Origin: an uncultured Lachnospiraceae bacterium
GTDB taxonomy: Bacteria > Bacillota > Clostridia > Lachnospirales > Lachnospiraceae
Assembly: GCA_910589385.1 (NCBI GenBank)
Contig: CAJUTU010000028.1
Location: 1 to 51,375, forward strand
Direction: 5' to 3'
Length of the DNA stretch: 51,375 bases
How positions within the stretch are numbered: the stretch's first letter is position 1; the number at the start of each line of letters is the position of its first letter. Shown in pieces: positions 41,553 through 49,994 of this stretch. The notes beneath the pieces are model-generated. The model was not told the origin of the DNA. It saw only the letters and a list, made by a program, of their open reading frames with translations, and ran no database searches. The position numbers and the translations under genes were made by a program.

Positions 41553-42347
41553 ATGGATGTATATGCATTGAGAGATATTTTGCAGGACACAGGTTATGAT
41601 ATGGCTCTTCAGAATCCATTTGCATTGGAAGGACGTATAAAGACCATCATCTTAGCGGTGCTGGCAGCCGCGGTACTGGCAGGGCTTTTATGGTGCTTTT
41701 TCGGATTAAAGCTGATTCGGCTGTGGTCAGCGCTCCTTGGGCTTGCATTGGGTTTTTCTATCGGCTTTTTGGCAGCATCTGCATTTGGGCTGGAATCAAA
41801 GATGACATTGATCGCCGGCGGGGGTTTAGGACTTCTTTTGGCAATTCTTGGGGCAGTTATTTATCGTGTAGGGGTATTTTTGGTTGCATGGACCACAGGA
41901 TGCGCGCTTGGAGTGTATATCCTTCAGCCGCAGGATTGGAGGATTCTTTTGGCCTGTGCCGGAGCAGGCCTGGTGATCGCGTTGTTTACGCTGCGGTTCG
42001 CAGAGCTGATCATCATTGTTTTGACAGGCGTTTATGGGGCATTCGGAGCAGGGACGGCAATTGCCATGCTGCTGCCATTTAAAGGGAAGATCATTCGTAT
42101 TGCAATCTGTGCTGTACTTGCGGTTCTGGGAATTGCCGTGCAATTTTTAATGGAATCCGGAAAGCAGAAAAAGAGGAATCTGGAAAAAGCAAAAAAAATC
42201 CGGGAACAAAATTCTGTGGTAAATGACATCGAAAAAGCCAGGGCTATGATAGATGAGATGGATGAAAAGCCCTCTATGGGGAAAAAGGGAATGACAGGCA
42301 AGAAGAAAAAAGTGAAGTCTAAAAAGAATAAGAAAACACAGAAGTAG
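41553..42347 (+). CDS. Polytopic membrane protein, DUF4203/TMEM198-like
   Basis: A 264-residue protein with seven to eight closely spaced hydrophobic helices (about 29-205) rich in Gly and Ala, then a basic cytoplasmic tail of about 55 residues with a lysine-rich end (KKKKVKSKKNKK). The layout resembles DUF4203 proteins, of unknown function. AAGGAGAGGG (41538-41547) supports the start at 41553. It precedes the PHP gene by 85 bases and probably shares its transcript. The basic tail could contact nucleic acid or membrane lipid; that is speculation. Confidence 0.75.
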   Translation: MDVYALRDILQDTGYDMALQNPFALEGRIKTIILAVLAAAVLAGLLWCFFGLKLIRLWSALLGLALGFSIGFLAASAFGLESKMTLIAGGGLGLLLAILGAVIYRVGVFLVAWTTGCALGVYILQPQDWRILLACAGAGLVIALFTLRFAELIIIVLTGVYGAFGAGTAIAMLLPFKGKIIRIAICAVLAVLGIAVQFLMESGKQKKRNLEKAKKIREQNSVVNDIEKARAMIDEMDEKPSMGKKGMTGKKKKVKSKKNKKTQK

Positions 42348-42432
42348 TAAGATAAGAAGGTGATGAGATAACGAAGGAAAATAGAGAAGCAAAGAAAACG
42401 AAAGATCAGAAAATAATAAAAGGAGCCGGTAT

Positions 42433-43263
42433 ATGAAAATTGATATGCATTGCCATGTGAAGGAGGGATCCCTTGACAGTAAGGTCGGTGTGGAAGAGTA
42501 TATTACTCTTCTGAAAGAGAAAGGGTTTCAGGGGATGGTGATCACAGACCACAACACATACAAGGGCTACCGTTACTGGAAAGACCATATAAAGGGAAAG
42601 AGCCATACGGACTTTGTTGTCTTGAAAGGGATTGAGTATGATACCCGGGACGCCGGGCATATATTGGTAATTATGCCGGAAGGGGTTAAGATGCGTCTGC
42701 TGGAACTCCGGGGGATGACAGTATCCGTGCTGATTGATTTTGTACACCGCAACGGCGGGGTTTTAGGTCCGGCCCATCCCTGTGGGGAGAAGTATTTAAG
42801 TTTTGCGAATACGAAGCGGTACCGCATGTTCCCGGATCTGCTGAATCGTTTTGATTTTGTTGAGGCCTATAATTGCTGCGAGTCTGAGGAATCAAATGCT
42901 CAGGCACTCAGCCTGGCTAAGAAGTATGATAAGGTTACGGTGGGCGGAAGTGATGCACATAAGCCGGAGTGTGTGGGAATGGCCTATACGATACTGCCGG
43001 AACCCGTGACCTGTGAGACAGAATTGATTTCTATGATCCATAAAAAAATAGCATTCCAGACAGGGGGAGGCTATTATACAAAGACCACGAAGGAAAAGAT
43101 GGGCAGAGTGAAAATGATTTTTGCCTATTCGTTCTGGTTTTATAACAAGGGCGGGGAACTTCTGCGCCGCCATGGGCGTAAGACAAAGATGCGTCAGGAG
43201 AATCCCGTTGACCCCATTGACCCCATTGAATTAGAGTATATGGAAGCTCAACATGAGAGGTAA
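42433..43263 (+). CDS. PHP-domain phosphoesterase
   Basis: A 276-residue protein of the PHP superfamily of metal-dependent phosphoesterases. Metal-binding residues are visible: MHCH (5-8), TDHNTY (about 38-43), the Glu in GIEYDTRDAGH with its His, HPCGE, and GGSDAHKPE. Relatives hydrolyse 3',5'-nucleotide diphosphates or 5' ends of short RNA. The C-terminus after about 225 is basic, then ends in a repeated Asp-Pro-Ile. AGGAGCC (42420-42426) precedes the ATG. It lies upstream of malQ by 34 bases; no functional link is evident. Confidence 0.86.
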   Translation: MKIDMHCHVKEGSLDSKVGVEEYITLLKEKGFQGMVITDHNTYKGYRYWKDHIKGKSHTDFVVLKGIEYDTRDAGHILVIMPEGVKMRLLELRGMTVSVLIDFVHRNGGVLGPAHPCGEKYLSFANTKRYRMFPDLLNRFDFVEAYNCCESEESNAQALSLAKKYDKVTVGGSDAHKPECVGMAYTILPEPVTCETELISMIHKKIAFQTGGGYYTKTTKEKMGRVKMIFAYSFWFYNKGGELLRRHGRKTKMRQENPVDPIDPIELEYMEAQHER

Positions 43264-43297
43264 GGGGAGTACTTGTAATGAGGAAAGGAGAACTATT

Positions 43298-44782
43298 ATG
43301 AGAGAAAGTGGAATTTTACTGCCGATTTTTGCGTTACCCTCCAAATATGGGATTGGGTGTTTTTCGAAAGAGGCATATGAATTTGTAGATCAGTTGAAAG
43401 AGGCGGGACAGAGCAAGTGGCAGTTACTGCCGCTTGGACCGACTGGTTATGGGGATTCTCCATATCAGTCGTTTTCTACATTTGCAGGAAATCCTTACTT
43501 TATTGATCTGAAAACATTGAGAAAAGAAGGGCTTTTGAAAAAGTCGGAATGTAAGGCATGTGATTTTGGGAAGGAAAAGGATCGGATTGACTATGAGGCA
43601 TTGTACTTCAGCCGGTTCAAAATACTGCGTAAAGCCTTTGAACGGTTTCAGCCGGATGAGGAATATGAACTTTTTTTAGCAAAAAATGAGGACTGGCTGA
43701 CAGAATATTGCCTTTATATGGCGATCAAGGACTCTCAGGGCGGAAAAAGCTGGATTGAGTGGCCGAAAGAATACCGGGACAGGAAGCCGGAAGCATTGCA
43801 GCGTGCAAAGGAAGAACTGAAAGATGAAATAGACTTTTATCGGTTCCAGCAGTTTGAATTTGACCGTCAATGGCGCAGGCTGCATGACTATGCCAATAAG
43901 CAGGGCGTGCAGATCATCGGGGATATTCCAATCTATGTTGCGTTTGACAGTGCGGATACTTGGGCAAATCCAGAATTATTCCAGTTCAATGAGGACAATC
44001 TGCCCATAGCGGTAGCAGGCTGCCCGCCAGATGCATTTTCCGCAACAGGCCAATTGTGGGGGAATCCGCTTTATGATTGGGAATATCATAAAAAGACAGG
44101 TTATAGCTGGTGGATGAAGCGTATTGCGTATAGTTTCCAATTGTACGACAAAGTCAGGATCGATCATTTCCGGGGATTTGATGAATATTATGCGATTCCC
44201 TATGGGGATGCGACAGCCGAGAATGGAAGCTGGAAGCCAGGGCCGGGGATTGCTTTCTTTGAAGCTGTGGAGAAAAAAATGGGAAGGCTGGATATTATTG
44301 CAGAGGATTTGGGATACCTGACAGATACGGTATTGAAGCTTTTGAAGGATACCGGCTTTCCAGGGATGAAGATCATCCAGTTTGCGTTTGATTCGCGGGA
44401 GGCCGCTAATTATCTGCCCCATACTTATCCTACGAATTGTGTAGTCTATACAGGGACTCACGACAATGATACGACACGCGGCTGGTATCACAATGTGGAT
44501 AAGGGATGCAGGGATTTTGCAAAAGAGTATTTGCGGAAACCGGCGCTGGACGAGGATACGCTGTCATGGGACTTTATCGCAATGGCTATGGGCAGTGTTG
44601 CAGATCTCTGTATCATACCGATTCAGGATTTCCTCTGTCTGGATGAGAGGGCACGCATCAATATACCGTCTACTTTGGGAAATAACTGGGTATGGAGGCT
44701 GAAAAAGGGACAGATTGATGAAAAGCTGACAAAGGAAATTTATAAGATCACAAAATTATATGGCCGGACGGAGAATCAATGA
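43298..44782 (+). CDS. malQ: 4-alpha-glucanotransferase (amylomaltase)
   Basis: MalQ, 494 residues, GH77. It transfers alpha-1,4-glucan segments between maltodextrins, releasing glucose. The conserved N-terminus (RESGILLPIFALPSKYGIGC), DIPIYVAFDSADTWAN, VRIDHFRGFDEYY with the nucleophile Asp, IAEDLGYLT with the acid Glu, and YTGTHDNDTTRGW are present. ATG 43298 follows GAAAGGAG; an open frame from 43253 overlaps the PHP gene. Its last bases overlap the feoA start (ATGA). It would act with the debranching enzyme encoded at 15168-17300. Confidence 0.96.
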   Translation: MRESGILLPIFALPSKYGIGCFSKEAYEFVDQLKEAGQSKWQLLPLGPTGYGDSPYQSFSTFAGNPYFIDLKTLRKEGLLKKSECKACDFGKEKDRIDYEALYFSRFKILRKAFERFQPDEEYELFLAKNEDWLTEYCLYMAIKDSQGGKSWIEWPKEYRDRKPEALQRAKEELKDEIDFYRFQQFEFDRQWRRLHDYANKQGVQIIGDIPIYVAFDSADTWANPELFQFNEDNLPIAVAGCPPDAFSATGQLWGNPLYDWEYHKKTGYSWWMKRIAYSFQLYDKVRIDHFRGFDEYYAIPYGDATAENGSWKPGPGIAFFEAVEKKMGRLDIIAEDLGYLTDTVLKLLKDTGFPGMKIIQFAFDSREAANYLPHTYPTNCVVYTGTHDNDTTRGWYHNVDKGCRDFAKEYLRKPALDEDTLSWDFIAMAMGSVADLCIIPIQDFLCLDERARINIPSTLGNNWVWRLKKGQIDEKLTKEIYKITKLYGRTENQ

Positions 44783-44994
44783 GACTGAAAGAGGGAAAGA
44801 ACAATCATGTTTACGAGGTTCAGGATATTGATGTGGAACTGAACCTGGAGCGGCGGCTGGAGGCGCTTGGCCTCACTGCCGGAACGAAGGTGACAATTTT
44901 AAATAACGATAAGAAAGGTGCGCTTACTGTAAAATTCCGTGGAACCCGGTTTGCCCTTGGCAAAAGGATTGCTGAGAATATTACTGTAAATTAA
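44779..44994 (+). CDS. feoA: Ferrous iron transport protein FeoA
   Basis: A 71-residue SH3-like protein of the FeoA family, a cytoplasmic helper of the FeoB iron channel. Sequence features are LNLERRLEALGLTAGTKV and the final strand FALGKRIAENITV. Start ATG 44779 overlaps the malQ stop by 4 bases. FeoB follows after 34 bases. Confidence 0.93.
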   Translation: MRLKEGKNNHVYEVQDIDVELNLERRLEALGLTAGTKVTILNNDKKGALTVKFRGTRFALGKRIAENITVN

Positions 44995-45028
44995 AGGCCT
45001 AAAAGAGTCACGATAAAGGAGATATCGC

Positions 45029-47077
45029 ATGAGCCAGAAAGTAATTAATGTGGGCTTCATCGGGAACCCCAACTGTGGAAAGACAACATTGTTCAATGCT
45101 TATACAGGGGCAAACCTCAAGGTGGCGAACTGGCCTGGAGTTACGGTGGAGAAAAAAGAAGGGTGGACTACATATAAGGGACAGGAGTTTAAGCTGATCG
45201 ACCTTCCTGGCATTTACAGCCTGACGTCCTACACCATGGAAGAGAAGGTATCAAGGGAATGCATCTTAAGCGATGAGGTGGATGTCATCGTAGATTTGGT
45301 GGATGCCTCATCACTTGAGCGTAATCTGTATCTGACACTACAGCTGATCGAGCTGGGGAAACCTGTGGTATTGGCGCTGAATATGATGGATATTGTAAAA
45401 GAACGTGGAATGGAGATCGATCTGCACCGCCTGCCGGAGATGCTGGGTGTTCCCTGTATTGCAGTATCTGCGCGTAAGCGTTTAGGTTTGGAAATTTTGA
45501 TGAATGCAGTGGCGCACCATAAGGAGTACACCCAGCAGAGTCCGTTCATCCATCATCACTCGCGCAAGTCTGTACATCCACACAGCCATCACAGTGAGTA
45601 CGCGATGGTGTATGAGGATTTTATTGAAGATAAGATCGATCAGGTCATTGTGGAGTTGGATAAAAAATATCCGGATATAGAAAATAAGCGGTGGCATGCC
45701 CTTAAGATCTTGGAGCAGGACGAGGAAGTATGTAAGAAATTTCCGATGGATATCCCTAAAGTGCTGGACCGAAGCTACGAAAAAGAGATCATCAGCCAGA
45801 AATACGATTTTATTGAGGAGATCATAGAAGAAGCACTGGTCAATAAAAGCCAGAAGGAAGAACGGACGGACAGCGTTGATAGATATATGACGGGAAAATG
45901 GCTGGGGCTTCCTATTTTTCTGGCAATCATGGCACTGGTATTTTTCCTTACATTTACAGTGGGGGACTGGCTGAAAGGGTATTTTGAAACTGGCCTGGAA
46001 ATCTTTTCGGGAGCGGCTCAGGGGCTTTTGGCGGCCTGGGATGTAAATCCTATGTTGCAGTCTCTGATCGTGGAAGGGATTATTTCCGGTGTGGGCGGTA
46101 TCCTGACATTTCTGCCGAATATATTTATCCTTTTCCTTGCGCTGGCATTTTTAGAGGACAGTGGATATATGGCCAGAGTGGCCTTTGTCATGGATGATAT
46201 TATGAGCGCGATCGGGCTGTCAGGAAAGGCATTCCTCCCGATGCTGTTAGGTTTTGGATGCTCCGTCCCGGCGGTGATGGCATCCAGGGCATTAGAGAAC
46301 CGGAAAGACAGGCTGAAGACGATACTGGTTACACCGTTTATGTCCTGTAGTGCCAGGCTGCCGATTTATGTGTTGTTTTCGTCCATGTTTTTTGGGAAAT
46401 ATGCGATGCTTGCCTGTTATTCGATGTATCTGCTGGGAATCCTTGTAGTAGTTGGAACCGCCCTTTTCATTTCTAAGGTGGACGGGAGTAAGGCGGAACA
46501 TGCATTGCTGATCGAGCTGCCGGAATATAAGGCGCCGAATGCAAAAACAATTGCCATCTATGTGTGGGAGAAGGTAAAAGATTACCTGAGCAAGGCGGGG
46601 ACCGTCATTTTTATAGCATCTATCCTGATGTGGTTTCTCTTGAATTTCGGAAAGGGAGGATATGTCACGGATATCTCCCAGAGTTTCGGGGCAGCAGTGG
46701 GAAAGGGTATTGTACCGATTTTTGAACCGGTAGGCCTCGGATACTGGCAGATTATTGTGGCCCTGATCGCCGGGATTGCGGCAAAAGAAGTGGTAGTATC
46801 CAGCTGCAGCGTGCTGTTTGGAATCCAGAACATTACGACCGCCGGTGGAATGGCAGGTTTTACGGAGATTTTAGGACAGATGGGATTTGGCATAGCAAAT
46901 GCCTATGCGTTGATGACTTTTTGTCTGCTGTATGTGCCCTGCACGGCGACTATTGCTACGATCAACCGGGAAGTGGGAAGTAAAAGACTGACTGCGGGAA
47001 TTCTGCTTTTTCAGACAGTGACTGCATGGGTTATGAGTTTTCTGGCTTATCATGTGGCAGGAGTTTTTATGGCTTAA
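45029..47077 (+). CDS. feoB: Ferrous iron transporter FeoB
   Basis: FeoB, 682 residues, imports Fe2+. The N-terminal G domain has GNPNCGKTT (11-19), DLPGIYSL and NMMD. The GDI domain contains an unusual His-rich insert (residues about 171-191, with nine His including HHH and HSHH). The membrane part has the two Gate motifs with GFGCSVPAVMASRA and the second, FCLLYVPCTATIATI. ATG 45029 follows AAGGAG (45015-45020). No separate FeoC is present. Confidence 0.95.
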   Translation: MSQKVINVGFIGNPNCGKTTLFNAYTGANLKVANWPGVTVEKKEGWTTYKGQEFKLIDLPGIYSLTSYTMEEKVSRECILSDEVDVIVDLVDASSLERNLYLTLQLIELGKPVVLALNMMDIVKERGMEIDLHRLPEMLGVPCIAVSARKRLGLEILMNAVAHHKEYTQQSPFIHHHSRKSVHPHSHHSEYAMVYEDFIEDKIDQVIVELDKKYPDIENKRWHALKILEQDEEVCKKFPMDIPKVLDRSYEKEIISQKYDFIEEIIEEALVNKSQKEERTDSVDRYMTGKWLGLPIFLAIMALVFFLTFTVGDWLKGYFETGLEIFSGAAQGLLAAWDVNPMLQSLIVEGIISGVGGILTFLPNIFILFLALAFLEDSGYMARVAFVMDDIMSAIGLSGKAFLPMLLGFGCSVPAVMASRALENRKDRLKTILVTPFMSCSARLPIYVLFSSMFFGKYAMLACYSMYLLGILVVVGTALFISKVDGSKAEHALLIELPEYKAPNAKTIAIYVWEKVKDYLSKAGTVIFIASILMWFLLNFGKGGYVTDISQSFGAAVGKGIVPIFEPVGLGYWQIIVALIAGIAAKEVVVSSCSVLFGIQNITTAGGMAGFTEILGQMGFGIANAYALMTFCLLYVPCTATIATINREVGSKRLTAGILLFQTVTAWVMSFLAYHVAGVFMA

Positions 47078-47130
47078 GCAAAGTGAAGAACTATTTTCAC
47101 GATCAAGGAACTTTATGAAGATACCGTTCC

Positions 47131-47877
47131 TTAAGACGTGCTGTAATGTGTGCCGGTGAGGCACAGCCCATATGCGGGAGCCGGCCTGCCGGGAGCTTCT
47201 TTTCTTGAAAGAATCGCAGGGATGCATGCAGGGGGGCGTTTTCCAAGACCGATATCCAGAAGTGTGCCGATGATCAGGCGGGGCATCAGGTGGAGAAATC
47301 CATCTGCCTCTAGAATGATATGGAGTTCTCCGTCTGCCGGGGATATGACTTCGCAGCGAAGCACAGTTTTATCTGTGCTTTTTTTCTTTTTCCCAGAAGA
47401 GAAGCTGAAGAAGTTCCAAGTGCCTATTATGGCAGAAGCGCCTTCTGCCATGGCTGCCACATCTATTGGCTCAGGAATATGGAGCATATATTTCCGCATG
47501 AATACATCTGGAATCATACGGGCCTGAATTCGATAAGTATAGGTTTGGGAAATACAGTTCAAGGCAGCGTGGAAACGTTCCGGGACTTCTTCGGCAGAGA
47601 GGACAGCGATATCCTGCGGCAGATACTGATTTAAAGAAAGCTTGAACTCGGAAGCAGAGAGTGTGGAGTTTGTTTTAAAACTGATGGTCTGGCATGCAGC
47701 ATGGACGCCGGAATCTGTGCGGGCAGCACAGAACAGTTCTATAGAATCCCCGGTCATTTTGCAGAGCGTATCAGTAATCTTGCCGCAGATGGTGTTGGAA
47801 CTGCCCTTTTTACTAAGATGCTGCCAGCCCTGATAATTTGTCCCGTCGTATTCTAAGGTCATCCTTATATTTTTCAT
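47131..47877 (-). CDS. truA: tRNA pseudouridine synthase A
   Basis: TruA, 248 residues, makes pseudouridine in the anticodon stem (positions 38-40) of tRNAs. The catalytic Asp55 is in CAARTDSGVHA; other typical parts are the opening RMTLEYDGTNYQGWQ, RFHAALNCISQTYTYRI and LEADGFLHLMPRLIIGTLLDIG. In most TruA the last motif reads FLYHMVR; here it is LHLMPR, a small divergence typical of a paralogous group in this family. A second TruA may exist elsewhere. Stop faces feoB. Confidence 0.88.
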   Translation of the reverse strand: MKNIRMTLEYDGTNYQGWQHLSKKGSSNTICGKITDTLCKMTGDSIELFCAARTDSGVHAACQTISFKTNSTLSASEFKLSLNQYLPQDIAVLSAEEVPERFHAALNCISQTYTYRIQARMIPDVFMRKYMLHIPEPIDVAAMAEGASAIIGTWNFFSFSSGKKKKSTDKTVLRCEVISPADGELHIILEADGFLHLMPRLIIGTLLDIGLGKRPPACIPAILSRKEAPGRPAPAYGLCLTGTHYSTS

Positions 47878-47971
47878 GATGTATTTCCTCCAAACATCTG
47901 CGCCTTCAAAGAATGACGCTTGATGATTAGAGTATACAAAAAGGAAACATGAAAAACAATAAAAATCTGTC

Positions 47972-48256
47972 CTATTTTTGGTTCATTTTGATTAAATTCA
48001 TGACCATCTGGATAGACTTATCTATCTGCTCCTGTTCCTCCTTGGATTTCCCTTCTTTTAATATTTCTAGGATTAAACTGATTTCTTCCTCTGAAAATTG
48101 GATTTTCTGGCGGTTTGCACTGGTAATGAGTGCCATCATGATCGGAGCAAGTTCTTTTCCTGATTTTCCGGAAACCTGTGAAGCGGCTTTCTGGATCAGG
48201 TTGAGTTTTACCGGATCAATATTTTTTAGCATAGGGTTGTTTATCCATTCATTCAT
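47972..48256 (-). CDS. Conserved small protein of unknown function
   Basis: A 94-residue, mostly helical, charged protein with no signal peptide or membrane segment. It overlaps the end of the upstream minus-strand gene by 8 bases, so the two are translated together. Its parts (VKLNLIQKAASQVSGKSGKE and FSEEEISLILEILKEGKSKE) recall small proteins paired with a similar larger partner in Lachnospiraceae genomes. I do not recognise a function. Confidence 0.7.
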   Translation of the reverse strand: MNEWINNPMLKNIDPVKLNLIQKAASQVSGKSGKELAPIMMALITSANRQKIQFSEEEISLILEILKEGKSKEEQEQIDKSIQMVMNLIKMNQK

Positions 48257-49094
48257 AATCTAGATCATTCCTTTCTTTATTTGAATTTACATTATTGTTT
48301 TGTGTTTCAGAAACTATATTGTCAGAAGAATCGTTCTCTTGTACTTCAAAAGTCATATTGTCAGTGAAATCATTGCCCAGGGTTTCGAAGGATGCATTGT
48401 CAGGGAAATTATCGTCCTGAGTTTCGGAGGCTGTATTGCCGTGAGAGACATTGTCTTGCGTCGCGAAAGCAGTATCATCAGAAAATTCTGTCGATGTGTT
48501 CACAGATTCTTCTGGCTGAGAAAACATGTTCTGATACATTTCAAACATCTCCTGCTGTTCTGGAGAAAGCATCCCCATTACCAGGTTCATGGGATTGAAC
48601 CCACTGCCAAAACCGCCAGGTTTGGAAGAAGCATCCTGGCTGCCCGACGCTTTAGATCCTGTGGAAGAATTTCTATTCTCAGACTGGACGGATCCTGTAG
48701 ACCGGACATCCTCATCACAAACACTTGAATCCATAGAAGCGTCGCCGCTGGTGTCAGAGAATGTCTGCATCATCTGTACCATATCCATTATATTCATCAT
48801 ATTGCGGAATGTGTTGAGCATACTGGCTTCATCTGGAGGAAGGTAGGGAGAAATTTCTTCCAGCATATCTAAGGGGGATGAAAACCCACTGGAAAAATCC
48901 TGGCTTTGTATGAAATTTTTTTTTTGCTGAAAATAATCCATTGTATGCTGCAGCTCGATCACTTTAATGAGCATCCCTAATGCCGGCTGTGAGGCGGCAG
49001 GAGTGTACGGAAGAAGCAGCTTCAAAGTATGGAGTTCATTTGGGACTGTCCATTCATCAAAAGGAGTCATTGGTCTTGGCGGTTTCTTTTCCAT
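48249..49094 (-). CDS. Unknown protein with degenerate Asn/Asp-rich repeats
   Basis: A 281-residue protein. The first 100 residues are helical (PNELHTLKLLLPYTPAASQP; MLIKVIELQHTMDYFQQKK); the middle holds a Met-rich helix (NTFRNMMNIMDMVQMMQTF) and a Ser/Gly-rich linker; the C-terminal third has about five degenerate 13-residue repeats of the form DN-x3-N-x2-E-T-Q. The start is ATG 49094, because AGGAG lies 6 bases upstream on the minus strand; a longer frame up to 49208 lacks a site. Function unknown; it may be a partner of the small gene that follows it. Acidic, no signal peptide. Confidence 0.7.
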   Translation of the reverse strand: MEKKPPRPMTPFDEWTVPNELHTLKLLLPYTPAASQPALGMLIKVIELQHTMDYFQQKKNFIQSQDFSSGFSSPLDMLEEISPYLPPDEASMLNTFRNMMNIMDMVQMMQTFSDTSGDASMDSSVCDEDVRSTGSVQSENRNSSTGSKASGSQDASSKPGGFGSGFNPMNLVMGMLSPEQQEMFEMYQNMFSQPEESVNTSTEFSDDTAFATQDNVSHGNTASETQDDNFPDNASFETLGNDFTDNMTFEVQENDSSDNIVSETQNNNVNSNKERNDLDYE

Positions 49095-49224
49095 AGGCAC
49101 TCCTGTTTTTAACGTTGTATATGTATATGACAGAAATGAAGAAAATATGTTACTATGGGACCTTTTATCAGATGTATCATACAATAGTAAGGAATAGGTA
49201 TTAAACATTATAAGGTGGACATGT

Positions 49225-49368
49225 ATGAGGTCAAAATTGATTATTGACGGGAATGCAGTCTATGAGTTGGACGAGGACTGTATGTTAAAGAAAAGCAGAG
49301 AAGAACTGCGTGATATGAAAAGGGACTTTGAAGAACAGGAAGATGTGGGAAAGGAAGAAGCAGAATAA
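49225..49368 (+). CDS. Small acidic protein (47 residues)
   Basis: MRSKLIIDGNAVYELDEDCM begins a 47-residue frame ending in a charged helix rich in Glu and Lys. AAGGTGG (49212-49218) is 6 bases before the ATG. The ATG at 49221 in another frame stops after eight codons. The strand-turn-strand opening followed by an acidic helix looks like a real small protein. It is divergent from the minus-strand pair at 47972-49094. Function unknown. Confidence 0.6.
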   Translation: MRSKLIIDGNAVYELDEDCMLKKSREELRDMKRDFEEQEDVGKEEAE

Positions 49369-49417
49369 GATGGCCGTTGGAATGAACGGCCTGCCAAGGG
49401 AGTGAAACCAATATAGG

Positions 49418-49450
49418 ATATCCCCGGTACGATTGCACCGGGGATATTTT
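49418..49450. terminator. Terminator between the small ORF and the Gly/Cys-rich gene
   Basis: ATATCCCCGGT (49418-49428) and ACCGGGGATAT (49437-49447) form an 11-bp perfect stem with an 8-base loop and TTTT (49447-49450). It serves the convergent genes on both sides. A second hairpin, GGCCGTT/AACGGCC (49372-49391), follows the small ORF stop. Confidence 0.8.
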
Positions 49451-49472
49451 AGTTAGAACATATTCAGAAGAA

Positions 49473-49709
49473 TTAGCATCCGCATCCGTTGCCGCATCCA
49501 CCACAGAAGATCAGGAGCAGGATGATCCACATGCAGCTGTCATTGCCGCATCCACATCCGCATCCGTCACCCATTCTGCCGCTGCCGCCGCATCCGCCGC
49601 AGAAAATGAGCAGCAAGATGATCCACAGACAGGAATTGTTGCCGTTGTTACTGAAGAGACCTCCATTTTCACATCCGCATCCACAGTTTGTTGCGCTTAA
49701 ATCACTCAT
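49473..49709 (-). CDS. Gly/Cys-rich membrane miniprotein with internal duplication
   Basis: A 78-residue protein made of two copies of a unit: a Cys/Gly/Asn-rich lead, a hydrophobic core (CLWIILLLIFCGGCG at about 27-41 and CMWIILLLIFCGGCG at about 59-73), and a Cys-Gly tail. About 16 of 78 residues are Cys. Proteins of this make-up in Clostridia are annotated as chorion-class high-cysteine (HCB) proteins, a name taken from insect eggshell with no functional basis. GGAGG lies 9 bases upstream of the ATG. Likely a small membrane or spore-associated protein; function unknown. Confidence 0.85.
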   Translation of the reverse strand: MSDLSATNCGCGCENGGLFSNNGNNSCLWIILLLIFCGGCGGSGRMGDGCGCGCGNDSCMWIILLLIFCGGCGNGCGC

Positions 49710-49844
49710 TTTTGATATCCTCCAAATTGATTGTTTACAGTTCCATAATATGTAGTACGAAGAGATGTGTGAATACTTTTTTGAAATTTATTTTAGAGAT
49801 ATGCAAAGAACATTGTATTTTCAGCTATAGTTCTTCAAATTGAG

Positions 49845-49865
49845 TATTTCAAGTTTCTTGAAATA
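49845..49865. promoter_or_regulatory. 9-bp inverted repeat upstream of the aminotransferase
   Basis: TATTTCAAG (49845-49853), TTT, CTTGAAATA (49857-49865). It is followed by three near-repeats of CATTGAATTA (49880-49908 region). The gap 49710-49994 is otherwise AT-rich without genes. Possible operator, binding protein unknown. Confidence 0.35.
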
Positions 49866-49919
49866 AAATGATTTCACTTCATTGAATTACATTGAAACTA
49901 CATTAAATTAATAAAATGG

Positions 49920-49948
49920 TTGACGAATTGTCGAAAATTATATACAAT
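49920..49948 (+). promoter_or_regulatory. Promoter of the aminotransferase gene
   Basis: TTGACG (49920-49925) and TACAAT (49943-49948) with a 17-base spacer, 47 bases before the start codon. Confidence 0.65.
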
Positions 49949-49994
49949 ATCAAACGATAACAAATTGGTGAGAAGAATTTTGGAGGTTGAGAGT

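Noticed and set aside
48285..48485. Possible CRISPR array
   Set aside because: The repeats are degenerate, tandem without unique spacers, and in frame with a coding sequence.
48300..48728. 142-codon plus-strand frame
   Set aside because: It mirrors the minus-strand repeat gene, lacks a ribosome binding site and its product looks random.
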